A stretch of 64,000 nt of DNA from Cordia subcordata (lineage: Eukaryota; Streptophyta; Magnoliopsida; Boraginales; Cordiaceae), in assembly GCA_028554755.1 (NCBI GenBank), contig JAPTOF010000004.1, positions 1,247,501 to 1,311,500 on the forward strand. Direction: 5' to 3'. Every line of letters begins with the position of its first letter. The stretch's first letter is position 1. A program made the position numbers and the translations under genes. Under the pieces are notes generated by a model. The model searched no databases. It saw only the letters and a list, made by a program, of their open reading frames with translations, and was not told the DNA's origin. Positions 1-12,418 of this stretch are shown piece after piece.

Positions 1-240
1 GCAATCGTGGAAAAGTGGGTTCATAAACAAAACATATTTACTTCTCAGATCTACTCAGAAAACTTAATCTACCGAGCCTTAAACATGGTAAATCATTCAA
101 TTTTGAGAACAAATCTGCCAACACCCTCATTAGCAGCAGATCTATTAAGCAAACATGTATATCTCAATCCAAAAGCCTTTGGACCAAAAATATGGCTGTA
201 ACTCATTTAAGCTATATCTTCTACAGTCAGGACTCAAAAA

Positions 241-945
241 CGATTCAAACGTCCCTCTCACAATTTCACAAATTCTCACCCATGAGAAAACCTTACGCAG
301 CAAGCTAAACCAGGCAAAAAGCCACCACGATGCAAGGGCATCGGACCAAAAATATTTTAAATGCACCACAAAATGCTAAAAGATTCAAACTTTTTCTTCA
401 CATTTTTCACTAAATCCACCCAACGAAATACTCAGTCAGGCTTTAAAACACAATTTCTAACTTAAGTCTCACTATATCATAATCCTAAGTTATGAGGATA
501 CCCAGAAATGCGGTAAGCTAAATCTACAAAGAGACACCAAAAAAATGTAAGAGATTGGCCCAAAATGAGGGCAAATCTACCATACAATGCTCAAAGATTC
601 AAACTTTCTCTGTCATTTTCACTAAATCTACCAAAAACACCCTAAATTGAGCAAGACATTGATCCAAAAATGGACCACTGCACCACATAATGCTCAAATA
701 TTCAACTTGCTATTTACTATTTTCACCAAATTTCGAAGAAGAAAACACACGCCCAAATACACACACGAAATGCAAGTCATTGAAACAAAACATGGATTAT
801 ATGCACCACAAAATGCTCAAGATTCAAACTTTTCCCCACCATTCTCACTAAACCCACTACAAACAAACAATAATGTACTAAATGCACCACAAGATGCTGA
901 AAGATTCAAACTTTCTCTCACCATTTTGACAAAAACTGAACAAGG
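241..945. repeat. Degenerate minisatellite in TIR1-like intron 1
   Basis: Imperfect copies of a block with a core like ATGCACCACAAAATGCTCAA, followed by AGATTCAAACTTTCTCTC and a CATTTTCACTAAA tail. Clear cores begin near 361, 578, 678, 801 and 882, and a weaker copy lies near 241. Spacing is irregular (about 80 to 220 bases), so this is an old, diverged array rather than a fresh tandem repeat. It fills most of the visible part of the first intron of the minus-strand auxin-receptor gene. No coding sequence was found in it. Confidence 0.75.
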
Positions 946-978
946 TTAACAGGAAAAAACAAAAAACAAACAATAGAC

Positions 979-1445
979 CTGCAATTAGCAGCAATAGCAG
1001 CAAGGCCATCCGTACTTATCCCCTCACAAGAAGCCAAGACCAGCACCTTAAAATTCTTAAAAGACTTGGAAATCAACTCCAGAGCCTCATCACTAACTAC
1101 CATTCTCTTCAACCTTATCTCCTCAAGCCAAGGATAAGCCTCAGCCATGGCGGCCACCCATGGGCAGACATACCCACCCCACCCCTCCGGCACCAGATTG
1201 AAGTCAGCAAAATGCGGCTTCCCTTTGAGCTCCACCGCCCTCACCTCAGGAAACCTCCGGATCATTACCTTCGGGCTCACCGCATAGCAGTTTCCTATGA
1301 AGATGCTCTTCCGACACCACCTCTCGATCTCGTACCATGATTTGCAGACCAATGATACTGCGTTTCTGTCTCTGTGAGAGGTGAGGAATGAAAAAACATG
1401 CTCCAGCACTTCTTCAGGGAACGATGGGTAGGCCATTCGAGTCAT
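979..1445 (-). CDS. TIR1: TIR1/AFB-type auxin receptor F-box protein, first exon only
   Basis: Exon 1 of a TRANSPORT INHIBITOR RESPONSE 1-type F-box protein, the auxin-binding subunit of an SCF ubiquitin ligase that targets Aux/IAA repressors in the nucleus. It encodes 155 residues plus two bases of the next codon and ends at a GT donor (977-978 on the plus strand), so the intron is phase 2. The rest of the gene lies beyond the left edge. Visible are the F-box (about residues 6-50, with [12 protein letters not shown] and [15 protein letters not shown]), the GNCYAVSP motif, [14 protein letters not shown], and the start of the leucine-rich repeats with [17 protein letters not shown]. The basic residues of LKGKPHF and RLKRM, which in TIR1 hold the inositol hexakisphosphate cofactor, are present. 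[12 protein letters not shown] and [11 protein letters not shown] resemble TIR1/AFB1 more than AFB2/AFB3. The chosen ATG gives the usual short N-terminus before the F-box. Clade certainty is good; the exact orthologue is less sure because most of the gene is missing. Confidence 0.93.
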
Positions 1446-2937
1446 GAGAAGAAAAGGGTTGGGTTTTTTCTTCTCAGATCTGAACCAGAGAGAGATGGAG
1501 AGAGATGTGAGTAAGAGGTGAGTAGGATATGTATATTTTAGTAGGGAGTAGTAGGGAGTAGGAGGGTACTAGTACTTGCTACTGCTAAGAAGATAAGGTT
1601 TTTATTGTGTTGAAACTGGAGGGGTGGGGTCAGGATTTAACTAGAGTTAAGTTATGATGTTTTTACCTTTTTTTTCTTTTCTTTTCTTTTTTCTTTTTTT
1701 TTTTTCTTTTGAGGATTGAGTTTTGTTATTGTAACAATTTAATTTACTTAAAAACTTATTTTCTTTGATAACAGTGTCAAACATATTTTCTTTGATAGCG
1801 TTGTCTAGTATATATAACAAGGGTAAGCAGATGATCGTTTGTCACAAGCATAAAGTGAGATCTAATACGTTCATAAAAACATAATTTTCTCTCACCTATA
1901 TCTGAATACTAAGAGATTTTTTACTTTTTATAACATTCTTATATAAACTATAAAAATTATAAAGTAGTACACAAATACATTACGATTTGATTTTTTTCCA
2001 AATCTTATAACAATAAAAGGTTTTTCTGTCACATTCTTATAAATCATTATGATTGTAGCGTTATGTGATACTTTGCTAGGCAATATATGCAAATTAGAAG
2101 CCCTCATATCAACTGTAAACATGGTGCGTTGCTCTTATTGAAGTTATAATGGGATTATATACGAATTACGCAATTTAGGTTAATCACTTCTTTCTTGTTA
2201 AAATTTAAAAGTCAAAAGTTGGGATAGCGTGTGATGACTACCATGAGTTGGTGATCTCTTGACACGTGTTTTGTGAAGTGAAATACAAGCCGTTGGATGG
2301 ACGGTGGGAGTAAGAGAGACCAAGGAGGGCTACCTTATCCGTTCGCGACGAAGCGCAACCGCAGAAACCGGGGTGCAAATGGGGCGGCCCGGGAAGATGA
2401 AATGATTGGAGGTGATTAATATATCGCGATAAATTGACGAGATTTTGGAGGGAGTGGTGAATGGTTAAAAAGTAGAGAGGGGGTGTAATTATTTATGGTG
2501 AGATGGTTGTAAGAGAATCTCATGATTCTTGTTGCACGGCTGGATCGAATGTGTCGGGACCACATGAGATTATTTGAGGTTTTGATTAAATTAATGAAAA
2601 CTTAATAAAAGCGATGAGTGATAAGATATGTTAATTAACTATGATTAATTAGTAATCGGTAGAATAGTCAAAACTCTTGTTTGTTACTACTAAGAGTGTA
2701 GTTCTTTTCTTTTATTTTTATTTTTTATTTTTTATTTTTTTTTGAAGTGGAAGGAATTGTATTTCTAACATCCTCTCCCACGCATGTTTCAATTGAACAT
2801 GAAAATCACAAATTAATGTTGAATGTAAAAGACATAATTCAAGTCTAGTTCTAATATCATGTGAAAAACGACACTTCATCTATTTACAATGTTATGATAT
2901 TATGATATTATGATCAATACTTAATTATTATATATTA
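1446..2937. other. Upstream region of the TIR1-like gene, no gene seen
   Basis: Presumed 5' UTR and promoter of the minus-strand auxin-receptor gene. The first hundred bases are GA/CT-rich, as is common in plant leaders. A 60-base pyrimidine tract lies near 1660-1710. A short GC-rich patch at about 2300-2400 stands out from the AT-rich surroundings. No convincing reading frame or RNA gene was seen. Confidence 0.5.
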
Positions 2938-3407
2938 GAGGGTGTTTGGATTGGCTTATAAAAAAGCTACTTAAAGCAATACTAATTTTAGCTGGCTTTT
3001 TTTATTATCAACTTTAAGTAGTTACGTGTTTGAATAGAAATTGTAATTATAAAAATAAGCATTTACATGTTTGATTAAGTGGGTTAAAAAGTAAGTTATA
3101 TAGTTAAAATAACTATTAAGAATATTAAAATAGAATTTAAAAAGGTAAGTATAAGGTAAAAGAATAAAGATATTTTAGTAATAAAAATAAAATGGTAAGG
3201 AAAAAATAGTAAATGATTTGGTCAAACTTGTTTTTTTAAGTGCTTAAAGTGATAAAAAGCAAAAGGTAGAGTTGGGGAGTTTTTCATTTTTTACTTAAAG
3301 CCACTTAAAAAAAGCACGTTTTAATTAAAATAAATAATTTCATTAGCTTAAATTAGACTTTAAGCAGGTTTGATCAGGAAAAAAAAAAAACCAAACCAAA
3401 CACCCTC
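2938..3407. mobile_element. Harbinger/Tourist-like MITE, family A, copy 1
   Basis: About 470 bases bounded by inverted termini: GAGGGTGTTTGGATTGG on the left and CCAAACCAAACACCCTC on the right. Flanks are TTA (left) and TAA (right). The interior is AT-rich with repeated CTTAAAG-type motifs and has no coding capacity. The same sequence recurs in inverted orientation at 20806-21271 over its whole length, which defines both ends. The TTA/TAA flanks and the GTTTGG terminus suggest a PIF/Harbinger (Tourist-like) non-autonomous element. Confidence 0.8.
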
Positions 3408-3926
3408 TAAAATAGTTCAAAATGAAATAATGTGCATACGTTACCGTCAGAGGAGCACCAAGACCTGATACTTAGCGATGAACATTTATGTATACTTTTT
3501 ATATTAATTAAAACTTTAATTATAAAAAATATAACATTTAATATTATAATGACATCTTAATACACATAAAACCACGCATAAATAAGTATAGTCACCATAA
3601 ACAAAACTATATTTTATAAGGTCCTCCAACATGACTTAACCGTCTTAATATTTTGAAATCATTGAATATTCACGATATTGTTAAATACATATTTCTTTAT
3701 ATACATAAAAATTAATCATGTATTGAGTTATTTTCTTCTCATTTCTATCTCTTTATATTTTTTTATTTTCTCTTTTTTACAACACAATTAAATAAATATA
3801 TATTTTTCCTAATTTTTTTTTAATTTTTTGGTTAAAAAATCAAAAAGTAATAATAATGCTCTTACCATGGAAAGGTGTAATTCATGTAATTTGGTCTCTT
3901 AGTATTAGAAAGATAATAAAGATATA
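3408..3926. other. AT-rich spacer, no gene seen
   Basis: AT-rich sequence between two MITEs with short homopolymer tracts. No reading frame, RNA gene or repeat with a partner elsewhere in the window was recognised. Confidence 0.4.
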
Positions 3927-4140
3927 GGGTCTGTTTGGATTGGTTTTTTTTTAGAAAAAAGTACTTTTTTTTTCTAAAAAATTTTATTAAATTTGCAATA
4001 ATTATTTGATTTGATTTTCAAAAAAACTGAAACTTTAAAAAAAATTCAAATACAATTTTTTTTAGAAGTCAGAATTTTTAGCTTCTCAAAAAAAGTTATT
4101 TTTTAAAAGCTGTTAAAAAAAAGTCAATCCAAACGAGCCC
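3927..4140. mobile_element. Short MITE, family B
   Basis: A 214-base element with termini GGGTCTGTTTGGATTGG and its imperfect complement ending CAATCCAAACGAGCCC. The trinucleotide ATA flanks both sides, consistent with a 3-bp target duplication. The interior is poly(A)/poly(T)-rich with AGAAGTCAGAATTTTTAGCT-type motifs. Related elements with the same layout lie at 10993, 18581, 19235, 22690 and 29852. Confidence 0.7.
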
Positions 4141-4861
4141 ATAATCAATCTTCTTTTTTTCTTTCTCAATCTTTTTTTTCTTTTTTCCTCAATCTAGCTG
4201 CACATTCTCACTATAATTTGGGAGCCAGATATTAAAATTGTTATGTCTCGCTTATAATATTAAAATCATTACTCGTTAAGAATTATAAAATCACGGTTTA
4301 AGATCAATTAGTATTATAGGAAATATCGAAGACCAATTTGCTCGTACATCCCAACAATGACATCATGGCCGTCCAATCATGTCTGATTGATCTCGCTCCT
4401 CGGGTCTTGCTGTTGCAGAGAGTTTGCTGCTCCACTAATATTTCATGATTTTTTCAACAAGTCTTAGTCGACTTTTTCAATTATTGACAATGAAAAAGCC
4501 TTTTTTTCATAATATGGCCAATGATGAAAGGAAAATTCAAATAACTCCACGGGTCAATAAGAAAGCGCCAAGTGCCACACAACATTAAGTGAGATAGTTC
4601 TTTGGTCAGGAGCTATGATCCGTATGATAATTTATACAGCCGTTGGATCAACTCATTGTGTAATAGCCTCATCTATCAAATAATCATTCATTATAATCCA
4701 AGGGTGAAAGGATGTGCACGGGGACAAAGGTATTATCATAAATCATAAATGCTATAAATAGATTAAATCGTTTTTGGTCGGCTTCACAAGTTTTTCAGTT
4801 ACTGAATTTAACCAATCGAATTTTTCAATAAAAATTAAAAAAAAAAGTTCTGCAATTGTTG
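4141..4861. other. Spacer, no gene seen
   Basis: Unique-looking AT-rich DNA between two MITEs. Scattered short open frames lack splice context or family resemblance. Confidence 0.35.
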
Positions 4862-5446
4862 AGGGCTTGTTTGGAAGTGTTCTTGTTTTTTTGTTTTGTA
4901 AAACAGTTTTTCAAAATAGTTTTTAAAAACTGCTTTAAAAAATAAAACAACAAAAAATTTATTTAGATGGAAGATAAATTTATTTTTATCTTGCATTAAA
5001 GACCATTACACCCTTATTTTTTCTTTATATTTGTTTTTTTCCTCTAATAAACATATATCTATATATATATACACACACATGTATATATATGTGTGTATAT
5101 ATATAATGTGTGTGTTTTAAAAGAAGCTATAATAGGCATGGGTTGGGGTGAGGACAATGATGGGTGGGGGTAGGGGTAAGTGGGGTGAGGGGGTAGGCTA
5201 GGGTCGGGGTAGGTTGGGGGGGAAAGAAAATAATTAAGTAATGAAATTGCTCTTTTGAGAACAACATGTCAAAAACATATGAAAATAACAAAAATATGTT
5301 TCCTATTTTTTTGTTTTTAAAAACACTTTTTCTAGAAAAGTTTTCAAAAACAATTTTGGAAACCGACTGCTTCCAAACAAGTTTTTATTTTATTTTTTAA
5401 TTTTCAAAAAAAAAAAACTGTTTTTGAAACAGTTCCAAACAACCCC
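4862..5446. mobile_element. MITE family C, copy 1, with internal microsatellite
   Basis: About 585 bases with termini AGGGCTTGTTTGGAAGTG and CAGTTCCAAACAACCCC; TTG flanks both ends. The interior has three parts also present in the copy at 49043-49617: an AGTTTTTAAAAAC-rich arm, a TA/CA microsatellite (about 5050-5115) and a G-rich block (about 5140-5222) of GGGGTRGGGT-like units. The two copies align along their whole length, showing that the microsatellite and the G-rich block travelled as part of the element. Confidence 0.75.
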
Positions 5447-5755
5447 TTGGTTTCTCTCCTTGAAAACTCTCTTTTGCTCTCAAAATCCTGTAGTCACTTA
5501 TTTTATTCGTATTGTCGAAGAAACATTTTTGAACCTATGATTTCTTTAATTCGTATTAAAATTAGTGGGCTTTGGTTAGATTTTATCTAGTCATATTTGA
5601 ATCATTCTTGTTCCTCTTTTAAGGGTTGGAGAATTTATTTGTCTTACATCAGTAAATCTTAAATTTTAACACCAAAATATGATATATTTAACTACTCTTT
5701 CTAACACTAGTTAAGTTTAAATACCAAAATATTTGCATAAATGTAAAATTAAGGT

Positions 5756-6255
5756 ATATGTTAGCTTAACCTAACATTACTTGGTCTTTTCCATGGATTC
5801 TTAGGGTTGCCAATTCATAGATTAGCTTGTCAATCAAATATTGTTCTTGTCTTTTGACCGTTGATGGGATGAGTAATATTCCCCTTATTTTGATGACTCT
5901 TTTCAAAACTGAGTATTTAAGAATTCAAGTGTCTTACATAAATAAATTATAAATTTTAGAGCTATGACATAAAATCTTTAATATTTCTCCTAGTATTAAT
6001 TATTAAGTTTTGAAGTGGAACTTTTCTTACTTTTTTGAGACGTCTATGTTGATGCATCCACCAATGTGATACTACTAAACCAAATGTTAATTTAACCTAA
6101 CATTAAATGGTCTTTTTCATGGATTCCCTAGATTGCTAATGTGTTATTATGGACTAAGCTGTCAATCAATGTCGTCATTATCTTTTGCCCCTTTGATTGG
6201 AGGAGTAATATTCCACCCTCTTTTGATGAATCTCCTTATAAACTGATTTTCCAAC
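5756..6255. repeat. Two diverged direct copies in intergenic DNA
   Basis: A segment starting near 5756 (with CTTAACCTAACATTACTTGG, CCATGGATTCTTAGGGTTGC and GAGTAATATTCCCC) recurs in the same order and orientation near 6086-6255 (TTTAACCTAACATTAAATGG, CATGGATTCCCTAGATTGC, GAGTAATATTCCACCC). The spacing is about 330 bases. This is an old local duplication of unknown origin with no coding capacity. Confidence 0.6.
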
Positions 6256-6530
6256 TACAGGTCTCGGTTAATGGCTATCAAATGTGAACTTTTTGCGTAA
6301 TGACATTTTCACTTTTCAGAACCCAAAAAAAAAAAGAGAGAGAGAGAGAGAGAGAAGCCATTGTAGAGCTCTCATCTGAGTCTAATCGATAAGAAAACTT
6401 AACCATGGCAGGGTTGTCATGGAATAGTTGGCCCTTTATGGCGAATTGCTAATATTTTTATGCATATATTTTGATAACAAGGAAAATTTATAGCTCGGCA
6501 AAAAAACAAAAAAGGAAAATTTTTAAGTTG

Positions 6531-6860
6531 GAGGAATCCGACCACCAACAAATAATTCTTCGGGTGCGATGTCTCATCTAATGATACACCAAGTGAGTTA
6601 GAATGTTTTTCGGAAGTTTTACTCTAATAACGTACTAGGTGAGTCAGAAATAAGAATAGAACATGTAGTAATTCCATATAAAAATTTTATTTTAGGTATA
6701 CCCGAACTACCAACAAATAATTTTTTGGGCGCAAAATCTTGTATAATAATCCACCAAGTGAGTTAGGTGTTCTCCCAAGTGCATAGTTTTACTCTAATGA
6801 TATACTAGATGAATGAGAAATAAGAACATAACATGTAGTGATATCGAAGAAAGATTCTAA
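6531..6860. repeat. Two tandem copies of a 165-base unit
   Basis: The blocks ACCAACAAATAATT, CACCAAGTGAGTTAG, TTTTACTCTAAT, GAAATAAGAA and ACATGTAGT occur twice in the same order, 165 bases apart. The copies are clearly diverged. Neither is coding. Confidence 0.65.
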
Positions 6861-9800
6861 CTTGGGTATACCTTATACCCTTGAGACTAATCAACTAAAT
6901 TAATAAGCTATGCGTTGAGGAGTGAATTGCCGACATCGTATTTGCCTAACTTGATTCTTTTATTTATTTATTTATTTATTTTCCGCCTCGTGATGCACCT
7001 CCAAAACCTATTCAATTGCTACGAGAATTCTTCTGAATAAAAAAGACAATAAATGCAAAACACCAATACCACCCAACAGCTTGGTTGATGTATATTGTTG
7101 GAAGTAGATGTTGCATTTAACATCCGGCTGTTGTGGTGCATCAGAAAAGAGATCGAATGTTAAAATTGGCCACCTTGAAATAATGTTTCTCTGCAATTAT
7201 TAGCAACAATAAATACCATGTAGTTGCTCCAAATATCTTTGGCCATTCCATCTTATGGGTAGGGTCGGAAGTAAATGACTTATTTATGTTTTCATGTTAT
7301 AATGTTGTAAAAAAAATCTTATTACTAACAAAATATTTTCATAATGTTATATATATGATAAAATTTATGTCAACCGCAATATAGTCTATTGAGTTTTTCC
7401 TTTTCTTTTTTTACGAGAAAAAATCAGTGGGGAGAATTTAATCACTAAAACAACCAACAGAGCTTGTCTACTAACTTGCAAACCTTAGGTAACCTAATCT
7501 ATAATATTGAACATCAAGTAAGTCAAGAGTACTAGAACATTCACTCAGAATAAATGACGAAAATTAAACCTGAATAATAAATTATATTCAACTTTAACTC
7601 ATAGCATGAACCATCGCCGGGCACGTTAATTGAGTTGGCAAAGAGGGAGGGTCGGGTATAAATGCTCAAAGACGTCATGCGCCCCCACAGCTGGCATCAT
7701 CTGAAGGTACAAAAAACATTTCCACAAGTTGTATGTTGATGGAATCCTGGCTTGTTTGAGGTCATAATGACGAAATGGCCCTTAGTCAGATGTGATAGCA
7801 AATTCCCTCGACGAGATGTAAATGAAGGGTACTTGTGTCAGGACGTGAAAAAGACATGGTATCATGGGTTGGCACTGTCTCTCAGTATGGACTCACTAGA
7901 CCTGTCCTTTTTTATGTCGAAGCCTGATTGTTAAAATTTCACAGTCACTGATTTTTTTTTTTCCCAAAAAAAAAAAAAAAAAGGGCTTTGTCAATAGGAC
8001 ATCCACAACCATTGGTGCCTCGCGCTCGTTGCCTTTGCCTCTCAATTTAGACAAGTGTCCCTTTCGATGCTAACCGCAACCCTTGTTGATGATATTCAAA
8101 AATAAACTCAATTATTTGCTTGGGGGTGACATCAAATTAGGAGGAAATCCTTCTAGGAGATGAGATTTCCTGAATATCATTGTCTAAAAATGTTTTCATT
8201 AAATCCGGAGAGTTTTTAAGAATGTGATTAGTAAGAAAAAGAGTCAGTCCAAAATTAACAAGTTAATCTATATATTTATTAGTTTTCTAATAAAAGTAAA
8301 TAGTATTTTATCCCTTATGATGTGTCACAAGTGTCTGCTAACTTTTTTTAATTTCAAAATAGGTACAAAACCTCTATGGACTTCAAATACATAATAACAT
8401 ACCTATTATGTTAAAGTTCGTTCTCTATTTTAAAATTATTTGAATACAATATGTATTTATGAGCAATCACTAGGGTAGAATTAATGATGCTTAACAAGCA
8501 TTTGAGACGATTAGGTATTTTCTTCACATCAGAAAAGGATTTCTCAAATAGGATTTTATGATATTCGGGAAAAAGCCAATCAATGAAAATTCAATGCGCC
8601 TTGGATAAAAGAAAGAATGACCCAAAAATAAGCTCAATGATTTTACCCTCAGGTAGAAAATCATAATGTCATTGTAGGAGCGCCATTAGAAGATTAGAAA
8701 GTTATAAGATAACATATCAAGATGTATAATTTGCCAAAAAAAAAAAACTTAACTAGTTATTTTGTCTTACTTTTCATCACTATTTGTACATTCTTTTGCA
8801 TAAAGAATATTTGAGTTTAATAGAATAACACGTATCCTCCTCTTAGTCAACTTATCTCCGTCATTTACCAGGTACATCGAATAGTTAACAAAATAATTAA
8901 CTTTGAGTAATATGCTTATCAGAAACTTTAATTAGGGTTTAGGCCAGTTAAGCTACTTAATATTTGATCGCATGATCAGTTGAACAGTGTGATGAGTTGT
9001 AATGCACGTAAAGCTGATTGTTTAATGAGGAAAAATCGGGGGTTAAGATTAAATTATCAGTTGAATTACGAGGGGAATAATGTGATTTAATTATTAAGCC
9101 CACGCTTGGTTCTCCGGGAATCTCTCTTCGCCCTTCGAGTGGGATGGCTTGGACATTGCTGTATTTTTCCTATCATTTCTTCCAACTTGGATATTTATTA
9201 TTATTTTTTTTTGAGATCGAATTCTAGGGGCTACATTTGCAAAAATTAATAATTTTTTTCTTGGGCTTCTCGAATGCCTTATACTTTTTTTTTTTTTTTT
9301 CAGATTTTAACTAGGGTGATTGGTTATAGGGTTTCTCCCCCATACTTTTTGGTCCAAATCTTAATTTTTATTGACGTACTTGGTCTGATTACTTGTACTT
9401 GCCAGTTGCCAAAACATAAATATAACATTTCGACGAAACATCATGGGCATGCCGTGAAAGTGATTCGGGCATCAGAATTTGGATTTCCTTCTAATTATAA
9501 GTTTTATAAAATTAGGAGTGATTGCTATTACTAACTCTCTTTTATGACGTTATAATATTTAAACCGGAAGGAAGTGATTAAGGGTCTATGAGGAGATGGG
9601 AAGGAAGTAATTTTGTTTTCATTTTGTCCAGTTCAATGTCTTACTAGGGATTAGGTCCATATAGAAGCATATCTTAGCGATGCTTCGCCCTAATAATGTT
9701 TTACATATGCGTCTTAAAGAAAAATCTTTATGTATTTGGATTATGAAGCAGATCTTCTTGTTCGATTATCCCACAATTGTGTCATCACACCACAAAGTCA

Positions 9801-10992
9801 ATTTTATGATGCGGAATGAATTTGAATTCTCTCGTAATGATATGATATTATAAGAGAGATTAAAAGTGACGAAATGATAATATAATTATTTGATGTCTAC
9901 AACTGATCGAACACGTGCACAAAGAATTTTTAACTGCACAAGAGTCTTTACTTTCCAACAAGTGTACAAGAAAGTTAATAAATGTACGATCTGACTGGTA
10001 AATGATGATCTTTCCAATCCTATTAGACTGTGGGTCTTTTCTGATCTTCCAACGCAACTCCAAGCTTTTCTATAAAGGAATAAAAGGGGGTCACCTTTTC
10101 TAGAAGATTTGCTGCATAACTAGTCTCGATTTCTATGGAACAAAAAACAAACGTTTAAATGTTACGATGAGATCTAAATTCGATGCGAAGAGCATGAACT
10201 TGAGAAAAGATTGGAGGATAAAAACATTAATTAAACAACATAAACCGCACCTGCAAAACCAGCATCGCTTGGAAGTACCTTTGTGTCTTAATTATGCACA
10301 AGTATGTTTTCAATGTAATCCCATGACTTTTTGCGTCACAAAAGATCGTGGGACTTAACTAGTTGCACGTGATTTGAAAGCAAAGTTCGTTAATATTGAT
10401 GTTAATTTAAGTTGTATTAATGGCTTAGTGGACGAGGAGGTCTTTTTCATTAATTAAACTTTATTATCTTAGTCAGTAATCAATACTAAATTATTACGCA
10501 ATCTCTCTCTTCCCCCTCTGAGCAAAAAGTTAATGCCACTTATGTGGCCAACTATGAAGCTCTCCGTTTTGTGCATCCGAAGCAGGGAGATCGAGTTATC
10601 ACCAGCTGGACCTTCATATATATTATGGAATTTCCCACCTTACTTCGTATTTTAGTTTAGTCACAACATGTATCCTTATTTTAATTTTGTCTTTAAAATT
10701 ATCTTGTTCATACAATAAGTGGCTCAATTGTTCCAATAATTTTTAGATGAGAAAGAAAAATCACGCCTAAGGACTATTGGAGGGCGCTTGCATATTAGAT
10801 GGACACTTGGTGGAGGGCGTTTTAAGAAATCTTATTAGTAATTCGATTAGAATCAAAGGAATTCAGTGTCCCAGTGACGTAAGCTAAAATTGTTGAAGAA
10901 TTTGAAATGTCTCGTGAAACGAGTCAAACTATGTAACTCCCACTACACCACCAACAGCTAAAGTGGATCTTGACTTGCCAAAAGCAAAATAT
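6861..10992. other. Gene-poor stretch, no gene supported
   Basis: About 4 kb of AT-rich DNA with only short open frames (for example 60 residues at 7752-7934 and 86 at 9274-9534). None has splice context or a recognisable family, and the second frame starts with a run of Phe codons from a poly(T) tract. No tRNA or retroelement ends were recognised. Confidence 0.45.
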
Positions 10993-11240
10993 GAGCTCGT
11001 CTGTATTGATTTTTTTTCCCTGTTATTTTGAAAAATCACTTATTTTTTCAGAAAAGATACATTTTTCTTTTCTTTTTCACAATAAGTATTTGCATTGTGC
11101 TTCAAGAAAAGTTGAATCTTTGTAAAAAAAAAACTTAATTTCAACTTTTTCTAGAGGTTAGACTTTTTAGCTTCTAAAAAAACACTTTTTTTCAAAAATT
11201 TTGGAAGAAAAACACTTTAAACAAAAATCTAAATTAGTCC
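10993..11240. mobile_element. Short MITE, family B, diverged copy
   Basis: About 248 bases beginning GAGCTCGTCTGTATTG and ending with the imperfect complement ATCTAAATTAGTCC. TAT flanks both ends. The interior matches the poly(A)/poly(T) layout and the AGACTTTTTAGCTTCTAAAA motif of the other family B elements. Confidence 0.55.
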
Positions 11241-11614
11241 TATATCTTGATCTTTTTCAATTTAATCTTTATATCCTTCTAGAAGTGTGGTTGAGGTTAT
11301 GTATCTGCTTATGATAAATGTTCTGATAACTGTGCGTTGTGATTGATTGGGGCCGGCTGGTTAGTAATCGGAAGTCAAGATTTTGTGGTCATCCTAATAA
11401 CAAAAAAAAAAAAAAAAAAAAAGGCCTACCTCTTGAAGCCTAATTAAAGGCCCACTTTTACCTGCCCAGGCTCTGCATTATCCATCTTTGCATCTTCTAA
11501 AGTCGGTCAATAAGTCACTTCACTATGAAGATAAGCCGCCAGAAGAAGATAACATTAGATGCTCTAAATGCAATACTTCCCACTTGACATGAAAAGCATC
11601 ACGTTATCAAATAA
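11241..11614. other. Spacer, no gene seen
   Basis: Unannotated DNA between two MITEs with a poly(A) tract near 11401-11421. Nothing else recognisable. Confidence 0.35.
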
Positions 11615-11770
11615 GAGGGCGTTTGGCTTTGTTTTGTTTATTTTAGGTGCTTATAAGTACTTAAAAAAAAATTCTATCTCTTATATTTTTTATTATTTAA
11701 AAGTACTTTCTCACACACTTTTTATTATTTAAGTGTTTATAAACACCAAATAAGCAAACCAAACAAACTC
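11615..11770. mobile_element. Very short MITE with GAGGGCGTTTGG end
   Basis: About 156 bases with left end GAGGGCGTTTGGCTTTG and right end CAAACCAAACAAACTC, which form imperfect inverted termini. The interior carries TTATAAGTACTTAAAA and TTTATAAACACC motifs resembling the degenerate element near 35320-35716. It is too short to code. Confidence 0.55.
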
Positions 11771-12418
11771 TTAAATCTTTTGATCAAAATGCTTTTACAT
11801 GCACGAGAAGACCATAATCTCATACGTGATTGGAAATGTCCATCACGTCACTAGAAGTAGTGAAATTATAACACAGTTCTTATAGAACAATTTGAATCGT
11901 GGAGACGTAAAAATTAAATAATTCCATTATTAATTGTTCTCGTAATATTAAAATCGCTTAAGAATTAGACCTTGAAAAAAGACAAAGCAAAAGAATCCGA
12001 GATTGCTAGAGTCAACAGCGATGACCCAATTAAAGGTGGCTCATGGAGAATCCAGTTAATGGGGGCTTGGCCCATGACGCCATGCTATGCTTCAAGGGTT
12101 CTCTTTTATTTAGGTGCTTCTTCCATTTTTCAAAGGCCTTTTTCTTTTGGGCTCAATCTTAATGACGTAACGTTTGAGGGAGGATTTCAAAAAGTGTGAT
12201 GGGATTAATTCTTTTTCTCCAAAATTTGACTGAGAATCTCGTATCACATGCTTCCCCAAATCCTGCCTGCTTCTCTATTTTCCTGTTATAGTCTTCTCAC
12301 TGTCGTCATCTCATTGTTAAACCAACACCAGACTCTTGTTTTTCCATACACGTCCCTCATCAAATTGAAGGTAACATTGCCTTATGAGACATGGACCCGA
12401 TGCATTGCCCACGACTAG
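11771..12418. other. Spacer, no gene seen
   Basis: Contains one 75-codon open frame (11972-12199) with no recognisable family, splice context or composition bias. Treated as non-coding. Confidence 0.35.

Noticed and set aside
2300..2400. GC-rich patch upstream of the TIR1-like gene as an organelle or rRNA insert
   Set aside because: I could not match it to any rRNA, tRNA or plastid gene segment I know, and it is too short to support a claim.
9274..9534. An 86-codon plus-strand frame
   Set aside because: It begins with a Phe run from a poly(T) tract, has no recognisable domain or splice context, and its codons are AT-driven.
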